NCBI GenBank assembly: GCA_017883965.1
Contig: JAFNKG010000018.1
Coordinates: 1-36,645 of the forward strand
DNA: 36,645 bases
Reading direction: 5' to 3'
DNA from: Candidatus Methanophagales archaeon
Lineage (GTDB): Archaea; Halobacteriota; Syntropharchaeia; Alkanophagales; Methanospirareceae
The notes below the pieces were generated by a model, which worked only from the letters and a program-made list of their open reading frames with translations, was not told the origin of the DNA and searched no databases. Made by a program: the position numbers and the translations under genes. This document shows positions 7,918-16,242 of this stretch, piece by piece (the stretch's first letter is position 1; the number at the start of each line of letters is the position of its first letter).

Positions 7918-8532
7918 ATGAAAAAATACCTACTTTCTTCCTTTGAAGAAGGACCTACAAAACTGTTCGTCGGTGGTCTGCACGGAAAAGAAGGTTTATA
8001 CACAGCACCTATTCTTGTGCGTTTGGCAAAGGAGGAACTATACTCTGGAGAGGCAATAATCGTCCCAAGCATTGTCGAAGACAGCAAATACATAGACATT
8101 TTATCTGAGGAATACTACCGTAGCAAAGAAGGCATAGATTTGATTCGCCTCATCGAAAAATACAAACCTTCTTTTTATTTCGAGCTACACGCTTATGGAA
8201 AGCAGTCATATTCCCGGCTTACTGACCCAGAACGAGAAAAGAGAATAGGAGTTCCTCCTTTTGTTGATCTGGGAGAAGGGATTCTCATAGGGTCTATCGC
8301 ACCTATTCTGAGGAGTGAATTCAGCGAGAACGATTTTTGTATGACCATAGAAGTCCCAAATTGGAAAAGCGATAAAGTTAGAGAAGAAATTTTACAGATT
8401 TTGAGGCTTGCGCTGAGTAAAGAAAAGAGAGAGGATGTGATGTCCGAACTCAGAATGAGGTATCCGACGCAAATAAAAAAGGCGGAGGAGTTGTTTCGAC
8501 AATACTACCGTAACAGGTTGAAACCGTTTTGA
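7918..8532 (+). CDS. DUF2119 (COG4073) protein, possibly zinc-carboxypeptidase-like
   Basis: 204 residues. FVGGLHGKEGLYTAP (about residues 17-31) and FELHAYGKQSY (about 79-89) match the DUF2119 family, found mostly in methanogens and relatives. The HG.EG motif followed later by E.H and a downstream Glu (MTIEVPNW) resembles the zinc-binding layout of M14 carboxypeptidases and aspartoacylases, so a metal-dependent deacylase or peptidase is conceivable; this is inference. GGTGAGG lies upstream of the ATG. It probably belongs to an operon with pth2, 18 nt before it. No biochemical function is known to me. Confidence 0.75.
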   Translation: MKKYLLSSFEEGPTKLFVGGLHGKEGLYTAPILVRLAKEELYSGEAIIVPSIVEDSKYIDILSEEYYRSKEGIDLIRLIEKYKPSFYFELHAYGKQSYSRLTDPEREKRIGVPPFVDLGEGILIGSIAPILRSEFSENDFCMTIEVPNWKSDKVREEILQILRLALSKEKREDVMSELRMRYPTQIKKAEELFRQYYRNRLKPF

Positions 8533-8538
8533 GTGTCA

Positions 8539-8673
8539 ATGTTTATAGAATCTCCTCTCAAACTCATCGCGTTACGCTGTCAGAATTGCCTGCGTGAAGC
8601 ATATCAACTAAAAATCCCCCTTCTTCCACCCTTCAAAGCCAGTAAGGAGGATAAAAAAGTCATGGCAGTTTGA
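8539..8673 (+). CDS. Possible 44-residue protein with a CxxC pair
   Basis: An open frame starting at ATG 8539, 6 nt after the DUF2119 stop, and ending at TGA 8671. It begins MFIESPLKLIALRCQNCLRE, continues with a Pro- and Lys-rich stretch and ends KKVMAV. The CQNC pair is reminiscent of half a zinc ribbon. Ribosome-site support is weak (GAGTG before the ATG). It could be a genuine short gene in the pth2-DUF2119 operon or a chance frame. Confidence 0.3.
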   Translation: MFIESPLKLIALRCQNCLREAYQLKIPLLPPFKASKEDKKVMAV

Positions 8674-8814
8674 CCTTTATTTATCTTTCTCCCTGACTTT
8701 TTCTTCTTTCCAATATTGGGTTTGTTTCTATTTTTATATTAATTATGCTTCTCATATAAAAATAGTTTTTACATAAAAAAGTTTTTAAATGCAAGGTTCC
8801 AATAAGGATATACG
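8674..8814. promoter_or_regulatory. AT-rich intergenic region with promoter of the HTH gene
   Basis: A T-rich stretch (8675-8740) downstream of the pth2 operon may act as an archaeal U-tract terminator. The TATA-like AGTTTTTAAATG at about 8780-8791 lies about 25 nt before the ATG at 8815, the distance expected for a leaderless transcript; no ribosome site precedes that ATG. No other structure was recognised. Confidence 0.45.
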
Positions 8815-9123
8815 ATGAAAACCGAAGATGTGTTTTTAAAGGATGTTCGTGTAATTTTGCATCCGATACGGTTTAGGATTGTGAAGCTGCTTGCTGAGAA
8901 GCCGATGCACGTAAAAGAGATAAGTAAAGCGCTGGGAGAAGAAAGGCGGCTTGTTTCTTATCATCTAAATATTCTGGAGAGATATGGGTTCTTGAAAAGT
9001 GATTATGAAATATCTGAGCTACCGAAGTTAAAGGGAAAAGCGATAAGGAAATACAGGGTAACAGCGAAATTGGAAGAAATGATTTCGTGGCTTAAAAAGA
9101 TAAGGTTCATTAAATATGTTTAA
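8815..9123 (+). CDS. ArsR-like winged-helix transcriptional regulator
   Basis: 102 residues. ILHPIRFRIVKLLAEKPMHV followed by KEISKALGEERRLVSYHLNI is a winged helix-turn-helix of the ArsR type (about residues 14-56), with the recognition helix at RRLVSYHLNILERYGFL. The rest (KLKGKAIRKYRVTAKLEEMI) forms the wing and a C-terminal helix that probably dimerises. No metal-binding Cys motif of classical ArsR/SmtB is present, so the signal is unknown. It is probably leaderless. The downstream XPD-like helicase gene begins 68 nt later on the same strand and may be co-transcribed or regulated, but that is only positional evidence. Confidence 0.82.
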   Translation: MKTEDVFLKDVRVILHPIRFRIVKLLAEKPMHVKEISKALGEERRLVSYHLNILERYGFLKSDYEISELPKLKGKAIRKYRVTAKLEEMISWLKKIRFIKYV

Positions 9124-9191
9124 CTTTTTATAGTCATGGTAACATTCAATATATGCTTTTTTGCCTTCGTTTGCGTAATTGGGGATGCTAA

Positions 9192-11117
9192 ATGGGAAAA
9201 ACTAATTTTTCGCTTTTTCCTTTCTCTTCGATAAGAAAAGGGCAAAGGGAGTTTATGGAAGATGTTAAGGATGCCGTAGAGTATGGGAAAATCCTTGTCG
9301 CTCATGCACCTACCGGGATAGGGAAAACCGTTGCTGCTCTCGTTCCTTCTTTGCAATATGCCGTCGAAACCGAAAAAACGGTCTTTTTCCTCACTTCCAA
9401 GCGCAGTCAGCATAAAATTGCGGTTGACACGCTAAAGTTGATAAAAAAGCATGCGAAACTCGATTTCGTGGCTGTTGATGTCACTTCAAAGCAATCCATG
9501 TGCCCAAGAGCGACGTCCATATATCAGGAGTATTATTCCTTATTCAACGAATTTTGCAAGTCCGAACAGAAGAACAAAAGATGCCGTTATTTCTTGAAGC
9601 ACGATGAAGAAGCGCTTCAGCGGATAAAAGATGAGATAATGCACGTGGAGGATTTATGTAGCTGGTGCACCAGTAGCGGTGTATGTCCTTACAAGGCGGC
9701 TTTGGATGTGGCTGAAAATGCGGATGTGTTCGTTTGCGACTACAATTATCTCTTTTCCGCGGGCATCACAGAAAAGGTGCTGGAGAAAATAGAAAAAGGG
9801 CTGGAGGACCTCATTGTAATCGCGGACGAAGCTCATAACCTGCCAGACCGTATAAGAAACAATCTCAGCAGTGAATTGCGAATGAGCACCGTAACAGGTG
9901 CAGCACGTGGTCTCCGCCATACAAACCGTGAGATGCATGGAAATCTTATGGAATTGGAAAGGATTTTCACTAAATTGGCTATGGAAGCGAGTAAAAACAA
10001 TAAGGAGGAGATAAATGTAGCTAAGAATTTTCTGCTGGAAGAGATGGAGAAGGTGTTGAGAAGGCGGATAGAAGCGATGAGTTATGAAGATTTCATAGAC
10101 TCGCTTAAAAGCATTGCCGAAGATTTTGAGACTACCGGAGGCATTAAGGCTAAGGCTACGGACGGCGGGAAATATAAAAGCGAGATAGTGCAGAGGAACG
10201 TTCTTAGTGTTGCGGATTTCCTCGATGGCTGGCGAACAAGAGAGAAATGCTTACGGATTTTTTCGCTCTCGCAGAAGGATAATCCGAGCCTTTACTTCAA
10301 ACTGCTCGACCCCTCGGTAATAAGCGAACCAATATTCGCAAAGGCGCATTCAACCATAATGATGAGCGGGACGTTATGCCCAACGGAGATGTATGCCGAC
10401 GTTTTAGGCGCAGCTCCTGATAGGATAAAAGGAAAAAAAATAGCTCTGAGGGAGTACAAGTCGCCTTTTCCAGAGGAGAACCGAGTGATTGTCGTTACAA
10501 AAGAGCTTACAACGAAATATACGAAAAGGAGCGAGGAGATGTACAGGAAGGTAGCCGGGAAGATTGCCGAAGTGGCTAAATACGTAAGAGGCGGCATGGC
10601 TGTCTTCTTTCCTTCTTATGCGCTTCTAAAAAACATTGCTGCGTATTTACCCGAGGGAGTAAAGAGAAGGGCGATAGTAGAGCGGAGAGAGATGAAGAAA
10701 GAGGAGAAAAATAGGTTATATGAGATGCTGAGGGACGATAATGAGGGAATATTACTTGCCGTGCAGGGAGGTTCGCTTTCCGAAGGCATGGATTATGAAT
10801 CCAATACGCTAAAGGCGATTATCGTGGTTGGATTGCCGTTAAGTCCGCCAACGCTGGAGGTAAAGACGATAGAAGGCTATTATGCGGGGAAATACGGAGC
10901 GGAAAAGGGACGGCTTTACGGTTATCACTATCCTGCGATTACAAAGGTGCTGCAAGCGGCTGGTAGAGGCATAAGAAGCGAGCACGACCGCTGCATCATC
11001 ATTCTGATGGATTACCGATTCGCACAATTCCCGTATAAAAAATGCCTGCCCTCGGATTTCAATATGACATTTACAGATAGAGCGGAGGAGTTTTGTATAA
11101 ATTTTTTTCAGAGATGA
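9192..11117 (+). CDS. XPD/Rad3-like (DinG-related) ATP-dependent DNA helicase with Fe-S cluster
   Basis: 641 residues, superfamily 2 helicase. Walker A is APTGIGKT (39-46), the Walker B box is DEAH (212-215) and motif VI is QAAGRGIRSEHDR near the C-terminus. Between motifs I and II lie the cysteines of the Fe-S domain: Cys104 (CPRA), Cys122/131 and Cys156/159/165, consistent with the four-cysteine cluster of XPD that is needed for 5'-3' unwinding. The segment after DEAH (NLPDRIRNNL onward) is the Arch-domain region. Archaeal XPD is thought to act in DNA repair. Length fits archaeal XPD. It stands alone after the small ArsR-like gene; no partner nuclease is adjacent. Confidence 0.9.
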   Translation: MGKTNFSLFPFSSIRKGQREFMEDVKDAVEYGKILVAHAPTGIGKTVAALVPSLQYAVETEKTVFFLTSKRSQHKIAVDTLKLIKKHAKLDFVAVDVTSKQSMCPRATSIYQEYYSLFNEFCKSEQKNKRCRYFLKHDEEALQRIKDEIMHVEDLCSWCTSSGVCPYKAALDVAENADVFVCDYNYLFSAGITEKVLEKIEKGLEDLIVIADEAHNLPDRIRNNLSSELRMSTVTGAARGLRHTNREMHGNLMELERIFTKLAMEASKNNKEEINVAKNFLLEEMEKVLRRRIEAMSYEDFIDSLKSIAEDFETTGGIKAKATDGGKYKSEIVQRNVLSVADFLDGWRTREKCLRIFSLSQKDNPSLYFKLLDPSVISEPIFAKAHSTIMMSGTLCPTEMYADVLGAAPDRIKGKKIALREYKSPFPEENRVIVVTKELTTKYTKRSEEMYRKVAGKIAEVAKYVRGGMAVFFPSYALLKNIAAYLPEGVKRRAIVERREMKKEEKNRLYEMLRDDNEGILLAVQGGSLSEGMDYESNTLKAIIVVGLPLSPPTLEVKTIEGYYAGKYGAEKGRLYGYHYPAITKVLQAAGRGIRSEHDRCIIILMDYRFAQFPYKKCLPSDFNMTFTDRAEEFCINFFQR

Positions 11118-11142
11118 AAAAAGGAAATAGCAAAGCGCTTCT

Positions 11143-11168
11143 TCAATTTGCACTTTGCATTTTGCACC
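11143..11168. repeat. TTTGCA intergenic mini-array
   Basis: Three near-tandem TTTGCA units (ATTTGCACTTTGCATTTTGCAC) lie between the helicase and the next gene. The same hexamer cluster recurs at about 26324-26342 and 36524-36566, always between genes. Confidence 0.5.
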
Positions 11169-11217
11169 TGGTTATATTTGCCTATTCTTTAGGTGAGATT
11201 TTGGATTTATAGTAGAA

Positions 11218-11586
11218 CTACAACTCCTCCTCAACCCCTTCGAGTTCTTCACCGAACTCCTCTTCTACTTCTTTCTCCAGTTCAGTACCAGCGCCGGCAC
11301 CAGCACCTAAAGCATCTTCTATTAGCTCCCTTATGGAATTCCACGTTGCAAATGCCTTTTCCTTGTCATAAGGGAAATTAAAAGACTTCCTTGCCCAGTC
11401 GCTTTCCACTATCTTTTTACCTTCCATCCTTCGCACCCAGTGCTGCTCTATGGAGATAAACTTGCCATATTGCCCCTCTTTTACAAGGCACTTCCATACT
11501 TTCCTTGGACTTCCATCCTCATTTTTCATAATCACCCTATACCCGACATCTCTTAACGTTCTTATACTCGGTCTTATTTCGCTCAT
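11218..11586 (-). CDS. Small conserved-looking protein of unknown function
   Basis: About 122 residues from the ATG at 11586, preceded by AGGTGAAAGAAGAAGCC; a GTG five codons upstream is the alternative. The N-terminal 90 residues look globular, with aromatic and charged blocks such as RKVWKCLVKEGQYGKF and IEQHWVRRMEGKK, followed by an Ala/Gly linker (DALGAGAGAG) and a very acidic tail rich in Glu. No signal peptide or membrane segment is present. I do not recognise the family. The acidic tail suggests a protein- or nucleic-acid-interaction role, but that is a guess. It is convergent with the helicase gene and divergent from the DUF5678 gene. Confidence 0.6.
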   Translation of the reverse strand: MSEIRPSIRTLRDVGYRVIMKNEDGSPRKVWKCLVKEGQYGKFISIEQHWVRRMEGKKIVESDWARKSFNFPYDKEKAFATWNSIRELIEDALGAGAGAGTELEKEVEEEFGEELEGVEEEL

Positions 11587-11684
11587 GGCTTCTTCTTTCA
11601 CCTATACCCCTATCGCTTTATATCCCTATTTATATTTTTATTAATATTTAAGAGATAAATTTTAGTTAAGCACCAGTGAGAAAG

Positions 11685-11891
11685 ATGGATGCGCATGAGT
11701 ATCTTCTAAAGCATTCGCAGGAACTCTCAGAGGAGTATCCGGGGAAGTATCTGGCAATCGTTGATGATAGCGTGGTTGCTGTAAGTAATTCGGGGCATGA
11801 GGCATTTGAAAAGGCGAAAAAATTATGCCCGGGAAAAGAGATTTATATAACCTACATGCCAACCGACGAAGAAACGGTGACGCTATTATGA
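11685..11891 (+). CDS. DUF5678-like small protein
   Basis: About 68 residues from ATG 11685 (GTG at 11676 is the alternative start). The sequence YPGKYLAIVDDSVVAVSNSG followed by EAFEKAKKLCPGKEIYITYM fits the DUF5678 pattern of a short alpha/beta protein common in archaea and bacteria. The stop codon overlaps the ATG of the next gene (ATGA), so the two are translationally coupled. DUF5678 genes are often found next to retropepsin-like proteases, as here. The function of the pair is unknown; a toxin-antitoxin or regulatory module has been a natural guess. Confidence 0.7.
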   Translation: MDAHEYLLKHSQELSEEYPGKYLAIVDDSVVAVSNSGHEAFEKAKKLCPGKEIYITYMPTDEETVTLL

Positions 11892-12274
11892 GATTTTCAT
11901 ACATAAAACTGAGAGGGAGGTATCTGCCCATTATTCCGCTTAAAGTTAAGGGAGAGGATGAGTGGATCATCTATGATGCATTTGTAGATTCTGGTGCAGG
12001 TTATTCTATATTTCAATCTGATGTTGCAGAAGATCTCAACTTAAAATTAGAGGAGGGTAAGAAAGAATATGTTACGATTGGTGACGGATCGCTTATAATC
12101 GTTTACACACATCGGTTGGAGATTCAAATAGGTGATGAGGAGTTTAATGCGATGATTGGATTCTCAAGACGGCTTGGCATTGGATTCAACATTATCGGGA
12201 GAAAAGACATATTTGAGAGGTTTAAAGTTTGCTTTGATGAAAAGGAGAAGGTTGTTGAGTTTATAGGACTATAA
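11888..12274 (+). CDS. Retropepsin-like aspartic protease
   Basis: About 128 residues from the ATG at 11888, which overlaps the TGA of the DUF5678 gene; the open frame extends upstream but inside that gene. The catalytic motif is FVDSGAGYSIF (Asp34-Ser35-Gly36), a variant of D-S/T-G-A of single-domain retropepsins, which act as homodimers. A second conserved region, GFNIIGRKDIFERFKVCFD, matches the (I/L)(L/I)GR.(D/F)(I/F) flap or C-terminal block of the family. No membrane segment is present, so it is probably cytoplasmic. Together with the upstream DUF5678 it forms a two-gene unit. Substrate unknown. Confidence 0.8.
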   Translation: MRFSYIKLRGRYLPIIPLKVKGEDEWIIYDAFVDSGAGYSIFQSDVAEDLNLKLEEGKKEYVTIGDGSLIIVYTHRLEIQIGDEEFNAMIGFSRRLGIGFNIIGRKDIFERFKVCFDEKEKVVEFIGL

Positions 12275-12287
12275 ACACTTACCTTTC

Positions 12288-12353
12288 CGTTATCCTGTCG
12301 ACTCCCTCTCTTTCTGTCATCAGCGCACTCAGCGCTTTCGGCGGTGAACAAAT
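12288..12353 (-). repeat. Degenerate copy of the CGCAGAG/ACCGC intergenic repeat
   Basis: On the minus strand the sequence reads TTGTTCACCGCCGAAAGCGC then TGAGTGCGCTGATGACAGAA. It aligns with the better preserved copies at 26208-26305 and 36584-36619. It fills the short gap between two convergent genes (the protease and homoserine dehydrogenase). Confidence 0.5.
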
Positions 12354-12364
12354 ACAAGAAAGGT

Positions 12365-13366
12365 TTATGAGTAAATCCTTATTATATCAGAGAGGATAGC
12401 ACTTGCTGCTTCGATAGGTCCTGCGCCTTTTCCAATGACTGTGATATCGCCAGCCAAATCTGTTTTTATGGTTGCAACGTTCAGCGTGCCTCCGACATTA
12501 AGCGGGTCTTCTTTTGGAACTAACCGAGGCGCAACCTTCAGGCATCCCTCCCTGTCCACTTCTCCTATTAATTTTATCATGTAGCCTGCGTCATTAGCCA
12601 GCTTCAGTGCATCAGGTGTTATCTCCGTGATGCCTGTTACCTCTACATCCTCATAAGTCGCATTCATACCAAAAACGGAATTAGCCAGGATCACGAGTTT
12701 CACCGCAGTATCTATTCCCTCAACATCTTTGGAAGGGTCTGTTTCAGCTATTCCTATCTCCTGCGCCTCCTTTAACACATGCTCGTATGGTAGCTCTTCT
12801 TCTGCCATCCTCGTTAGAATATAGTTGCAAGTGCCATTCAAAATGCCCTTTATGGATATTATCCCGTTACCTGCGAGATTCTCCCGTATCAGCGAAATTA
12901 TCGGCATAGCGCCGCCTACTGATGCTTCGAATCGTATTTCCTTATCTCGCTTCGCTGCGAGTTCCATCAACCTTCTATACTCTAACGCCAGCGGACCTTT
13001 ATTCGAGGTTACCACATGTTTATCGGATTCCAATGCGGTAATTATATGCGTTAATCCCGGCTCGCCAGTCTCGACGTTCGTTGGCGTTGCCTCCACCATA
13101 ACCTCGTGCTCTATTTCTTTTATTACCTCCAGGGTCGTCATATCTTCCGGCTTTCCCCCTCTCTTGAGTTTCATTATCGCATCTTCGCTCAGTCCATTCT
13201 CATTTACAATAACACCTCTCAAGTCCGCTATGCCGACAATTTTTATATCCATACCGTGTTTTCTCGCTATCTCCGCCCTTTTACGCCTTATCACCTCTGC
13301 TACGCCGCCCCCTACGTTTCCAAACCCGATTATCGAAATCCTTACCGTTTTTGGTTTTGTCTTCAT
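12365..13366 (-). CDS. hom: Homoserine dehydrogenase
   Basis: About 333 residues from ATG 13366, placed after GGAGTG; TTG at 13381 is an alternative. It reduces aspartate semialdehyde to homoserine in threonine and methionine synthesis. The NAD(P)-binding motif is [10 protein letters not shown], and substrate and catalytic blocks are [33 protein letters not shown] and [20 protein letters not shown] with the catalytic Lys/Asp region. The chain ends after the catalytic domain with no ACT domain. Instead a separate ACT-domain protein gene lies immediately upstream, ending 16 nt before this start, the usual archaeal arrangement for an allosteric partner. Confidence 0.95.
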   Translation of the reverse strand: MKTKPKTVRISIIGFGNVGGGVAEVIRRKRAEIARKHGMDIKIVGIADLRGVIVNENGLSEDAIMKLKRGGKPEDMTTLEVIKEIEHEVMVEATPTNVETGEPGLTHIITALESDKHVVTSNKGPLALEYRRLMELAAKRDKEIRFEASVGGAMPIISLIRENLAGNGIISIKGILNGTCNYILTRMAEEELPYEHVLKEAQEIGIAETDPSKDVEGIDTAVKLVILANSVFGMNATYEDVEVTGITEITPDALKLANDAGYMIKLIGEVDREGCLKVAPRLVPKEDPLNVGGTLNVATIKTDLAGDITVIGKGAGPIEAASAILSDIIRIYS

Positions 13367-13382
13367 TTTCACACACTCCAAA

Positions 13383-13874
13383 TCAAACTGACGAGATAAC
13401 CATGATGCCCTTTTTGTTCGCCGTACGCTCTAATATACCCAAAGCTTCTCTCAGTTCTTCTTTTCCTATTGCACTGATCGTAACCGAAGCAGAGGATTTC
13501 TTATCCACGCCGGGCATGGAAAGAGAAAGCTCCACCACTTCCGCAAATCCCGTGCTGTCTATACTATCTATCGTCTCTCTTATATCCGAATGCACTATAT
13601 GCCCGATTAGCAAAACAACCATTGATTCCTTCAGTCGCTCTTTCCCTATTCTTACCACGTTCACGCCGCTTTCCTTCAACCTTTCTACCAATCCATCCAA
13701 TCGCCGTTCCTCTATCTCAAGTACCAGTTGAACAGGTATTCGTCCTGAAGGCGTCTTTTTATCACGCTGATGCAACACGCTGAGAATATTACCTCCAAAA
13801 TCCGATACCGGCTTCAATGCAAGCACTAACTGACCCGGTATGTCCTTCAGTTCGATGTCCATGGATATTTTCAT
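13383..13874 (-). CDS. ACT-domain protein, predicted regulator of homoserine dehydrogenase (COG2061)
   Basis: 163 residues with an N-terminal ACT-like fold ([20 protein letters not shown], followed by [20 protein letters not shown]) and a second ACT-like half ([20 protein letters not shown] onward). The ACT domain binds amino acids, here probably threonine or a related end product. Its position directly upstream of hom, together with the known archaeal family, points to feedback regulation in trans of homoserine dehydrogenase. The start lies just after the short DUF2283 gene, 3 nt away, so all of these may be read from one transcript on the minus strand. Confidence 0.85.
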   Translation of the reverse strand: MKISMDIELKDIPGQLVLALKPVSDFGGNILSVLHQRDKKTPSGRIPVQLVLEIEERRLDGLVERLKESGVNVVRIGKERLKESMVVLLIGHIVHSDIRETIDSIDSTGFAEVVELSLSMPGVDKKSSASVTISAIGKEELREALGILERTANKKGIMVISSV

Positions 13875-13877
13875 TTT

Positions 13878-14111
13878 TTATACCTTCATCCCCTCCCTCA
13901 CAAGTTCGACTTTTGAAAACTTAAAACTCATCTCTGCAACTGAAGAAGGACTTAACCTCTTTTTCGCATCCAGTATCTCTATTCCAATTATTTCGTTATT
14001 TTTATCAAAATCAATGATTATTCCTTCCCTAATCTCCTCGCTTATTTCATATTCCCCTTCTCTGAACTTAATATACATCGCATCCGCTTCAGGATCGTAT
14101 CGTATTTCCAT
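13878..14111 (-). CDS. DUF2283 family protein, likely antitoxin partner
   Basis: About 77 residues from ATG 14111 (MEIRYDPEADAMYIKFREGE), preceded by GGGGGT; the frame stays open upstream but that would run into the DUF4258 gene. The signature YDPEADAMYIKF then EEIREGIIIDFDKNNEIIGI and EILDA is typical of DUF2283. Such genes commonly sit next to DUF4258 genes in what is regarded as a toxin-antitoxin-like pair. It follows its partner by 4 nt. The C-terminus (FKFSKVELVREGMKV) is a short helix that could bind the partner. Confidence 0.85.
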   Translation of the reverse strand: MEIRYDPEADAMYIKFREGEYEISEEIREGIIIDFDKNNEIIGIEILDAKKRLSPSSVAEMSFKFSKVELVREGMKV

Positions 14112-14115
14112 CTTT

Positions 14116-14352
14116 TTACCCCCATAAATACCTCTTTGGATCAGCCCTATACGCAGAAACAACTGTTATTTTGTCTCCCTCCTTTTCATAGATAACCCTT
14201 AACAGTTTATTATCAAATACTTTGTGTGCTATTTTCCGATTACCATGTCCGTTAACAACCTCTGTTGGATTTTTTATTGTCATTTCCACTTCTTTTTTAC
14301 TTATCTTTCGCTCCTTTATTTGGTCTTCTGCATGTTTGTAATAGTTTATCAT
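14116..14352 (-). CDS. DUF4258 family protein, likely toxin partner
   Basis: 78 residues. YYKHAEDQIKERKISKKEVE, a central IAHKVFDNKLLRVIYEKEGD and the end TVVSAYRADPKRYLWG fit DUF4258, a small RelE/BrnT-like fold. The conserved His near the N-terminus (KHAEDQIKER) and the Arg and Tyr near the end suggest an RNase-like toxin, by family analogy only. It overlaps no other gene and is followed 4 nt later by the DUF2283 gene. Together they form the first gene pair of a minus-strand block leading into the ACT and hom genes. Confidence 0.82.
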   Translation of the reverse strand: MINYYKHAEDQIKERKISKKEVEMTIKNPTEVVNGHGNRKIAHKVFDNKLLRVIYEKEGDKITVVSAYRADPKRYLWG

Positions 14353-14399
14353 TCTTTATATTTCATAGCCCTTTTCTCTTTAACTTATTTCAGATATTC

Positions 14400-16106
14400 T
14401 CACACCTCCACGCGCTCGAACAATTTCTTCGGCTTTTTCAGCGTTTGTCCACTCGCTATCGGCGCTATCATCTCATCAACCTTCACCGAATGCACTTCAC
14501 TTTCCATTCCCAATTGCGACCACACCTCTTCCATCTTGTCCGGCATCACCGCCTCTAACAATACACACACTGCTTTTATTATTTGCAGCACGTTCTTTAC
14601 TATTTCTCCACATCTTTCCCTCTCTTTCTCACCCTTTTTTATCAAATGCCAGGGCTCTTCTCGTTGAAAAAAGCTGTTTCCAAAATCCGCAAGCCCCATC
14701 GCCGCATCAACGAGCTTCTTGAATTCGTATTCCTCCACCGCTTTTATCACTTCATCCCTCGTCTCCTCTATCTTACCCAGGACCTCCTCTTCTATATCGC
14801 CTTCGGGAACCACGCCGAAATTTTTATACGCAAATGATATAACCCGATGGACGAGGTTTCCCAGAACCGCTAATAGCTCATTGTTTACACGCATGGAAAA
14901 AGAGTCCCAGGAGAAATCCAGCTCCTTCGTGTGGCTTGATTGCGCCGCTAAATAATACCTTAACGTATCGGGATGGAATCGTTCTAAGAACTCTGACGCC
15001 CATATCACGTTCCCGCGGCTCTTTGAAAACGTCTTTCCATCTATTTTCACCATACCCGAAGCAACAACGGCATCAGGCAGCGAATAATCCGCTCCTTTTA
15101 GCATCGCCGGCCAGAATATGCAGTGATGATATATAATGTCCGTGCCTATGAAATGCACAATAGTGGCTTGGTTTTCCGTCCAATATTTCCGCCATCCATT
15201 CTCTTCCGTTGTAGAATATTTCTTTGGTAAAGCTTTTTTATAAGCCCTTACAGGGCTTGCGGGGTCGTGGGGCGGAGCCCCACATAAAGAAAGGTTTTTC
15301 ATCAACTCTTCTGTAAAGGAGATATACCCAATAGGAGCGTCAACCCAGACATAAACGACCAAATCATCCCTGCCCGGGAATTTCACGCCCCATTCCAGAT
15401 TCCTCGTTATGCACCAATCCCTCAGTTCCTTTTTCACCCATTCCTTCGCATAGTTCTTTGCATTCAGCGTGCCGCCCAATTTATCTAAATACGAGACGAG
15501 GAAATCGGCAAATGAGGAGAGTTTGAAGAAGAACTGCTCCTGTTCTTTAAAATCCGCTTCGCTTCCGCAAATCTTGCATTTCGGCTCTATTATCTCCCCT
15601 GGCTCGAGATGCTTACCACAGCCCTGGTCACATTCATCGCCTCTTGCCATTGCTCCACAGTAAGGGCATTTTCCTTCCACGTATCTATCAGGTAGAAACC
15701 GCCCGCAGGTATTGCAAAACGCCTGTTTTGTCTCCTCTTTATATACATACCCGTTCTCTATCAACTTCTTTACTATCTCTTCCGTCCTTCTATGGTTGCT
15801 TTCCGAATCGGTTTGTCCATAATAGTCGAAATCCACATTCAGTTCTTTGAAAATCCGCTTGAAATGCTCATGGTATTTCTCAACTACCTCTTCGGGTGTG
15901 ATGCCCTGTGCTTCTGCACTCAGCACAATCGGCGTTCCATGCGTGTCCGAACCGCTTATAAAAAAGGCATCGTAGCCCATCTTTCGAAGCATCCGCCTGT
16001 ATATATCAGCGGGGACGTAAGTCCTGAGGTGCCCTATATGACACTCACCATTAACATAAGGCAACGCAGAGGTTACCAGGACCGGCTTCTCAATTGGTAT
16101 CTTCAT
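14400..16106 (-). CDS. metG: Methionine--tRNA ligase with an in-frame insertion
   Basis: 568 residues, class I synthetase that charges initiator and elongator tRNA-Met. HIGH is CHIGHL (residues 22-27); the KMSKS loop is KTFSKSRGN (about 358-366), a normal variant. Two zinc knuckles are visible: Cys131/134/147/150 and Cys159/163/177/180. The block [14 protein letters not shown] is conserved, and [20 protein letters not shown] follows later. Between them, residues about 272-298 (including [20 protein letters not shown]) have no counterpart in usual MetRS; at DNA level this is a palindromic element (15219-15292). No C-terminal EMAPII/Trbp111-like domain is present, as in many archaea. A TATA-like TTATAAAT lies about 50-56 nt upstream (16155-16162). 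Confidence 0.93.
   Translation of the reverse strand: MKIPIEKPVLVTSALPYVNGECHIGHLRTYVPADIYRRMLRKMGYDAFFISGSDTHGTPIVLSAEAQGITPEEVVEKYHEHFKRIFKELNVDFDYYGQTDSESNHRRTEEIVKKLIENGYVYKEETKQAFCNTCGRFLPDRYVEGKCPYCGAMARGDECDQGCGKHLEPGEIIEPKCKICGSEADFKEQEQFFFKLSSFADFLVSYLDKLGGTLNAKNYAKEWVKKELRDWCITRNLEWGVKFPGRDDLVVYVWVDAPIGYISFTEELMKNLSLCGAPPHDPASPVRAYKKALPKKYSTTEENGWRKYWTENQATIVHFIGTDIIYHHCIFWPAMLKGADYSLPDAVVASGMVKIDGKTFSKSRGNVIWASEFLERFHPDTLRYYLAAQSSHTKELDFSWDSFSMRVNNELLAVLGNLVHRVISFAYKNFGVVPEGDIEEEVLGKIEETRDEVIKAVEEYEFKKLVDAAMGLADFGNSFFQREEPWHLIKKGEKERERCGEIVKNVLQIIKAVCVLLEAVMPDKMEEVWSQLGMESEVHSVKVDEMIAPIASGQTLKKPKKLFERVEV
15219..15292. repeat. Palindromic element inserted in frame in metG
   Basis: The plus strand shows an outer inverted repeat TTTCTTT (15219-15225) / AAAGAAA (15286-15292) enclosing two perfect hairpins: AAGCCCT-TAC-AGGGCTT (15242-15258) and GTGGGGC-GGA-GCCCCAC (15267-15283). 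The whole forms a three-armed fold of about 74 nt. It is read through in metG and supplies about 25 extra codons. The layout resembles the Rickettsia palindromic elements known to insert in genes. No second copy lies in this window. Confidence 0.75.
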
Positions 16107-16242
16107 TTGTTTTTGGTTAGCAATACATCAATATCATATCAAAAATGATAGATTTATAATACTTTTGCTTTTTAACAACTTTTGATTTGGCAAGTAAAAC
16201 TCCAAAAACTCAAATAAAAAATAAAAAGGAGAGGAGAATTAT
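16107..16242. promoter_or_regulatory. metG upstream region
   Basis: AT-rich spacer between the decayed surface-protein gene and metG. On the minus strand TATTATAAATC (about 16153-16163) is a TATA-box candidate for metG, giving a leader of about 20-30 nt. The remaining part (16175-16240, rich in A on the plus strand) probably holds the end of the pseudogene transcript; on the minus strand it includes a T-rich run. Confidence 0.4.

Noticed and set aside
11143-11168. CRISPR-like or regulatory array from repeated TTTGCA
   Set aside because: Units are too short, uneven and without spacers of constant length; no cas genes in the window.
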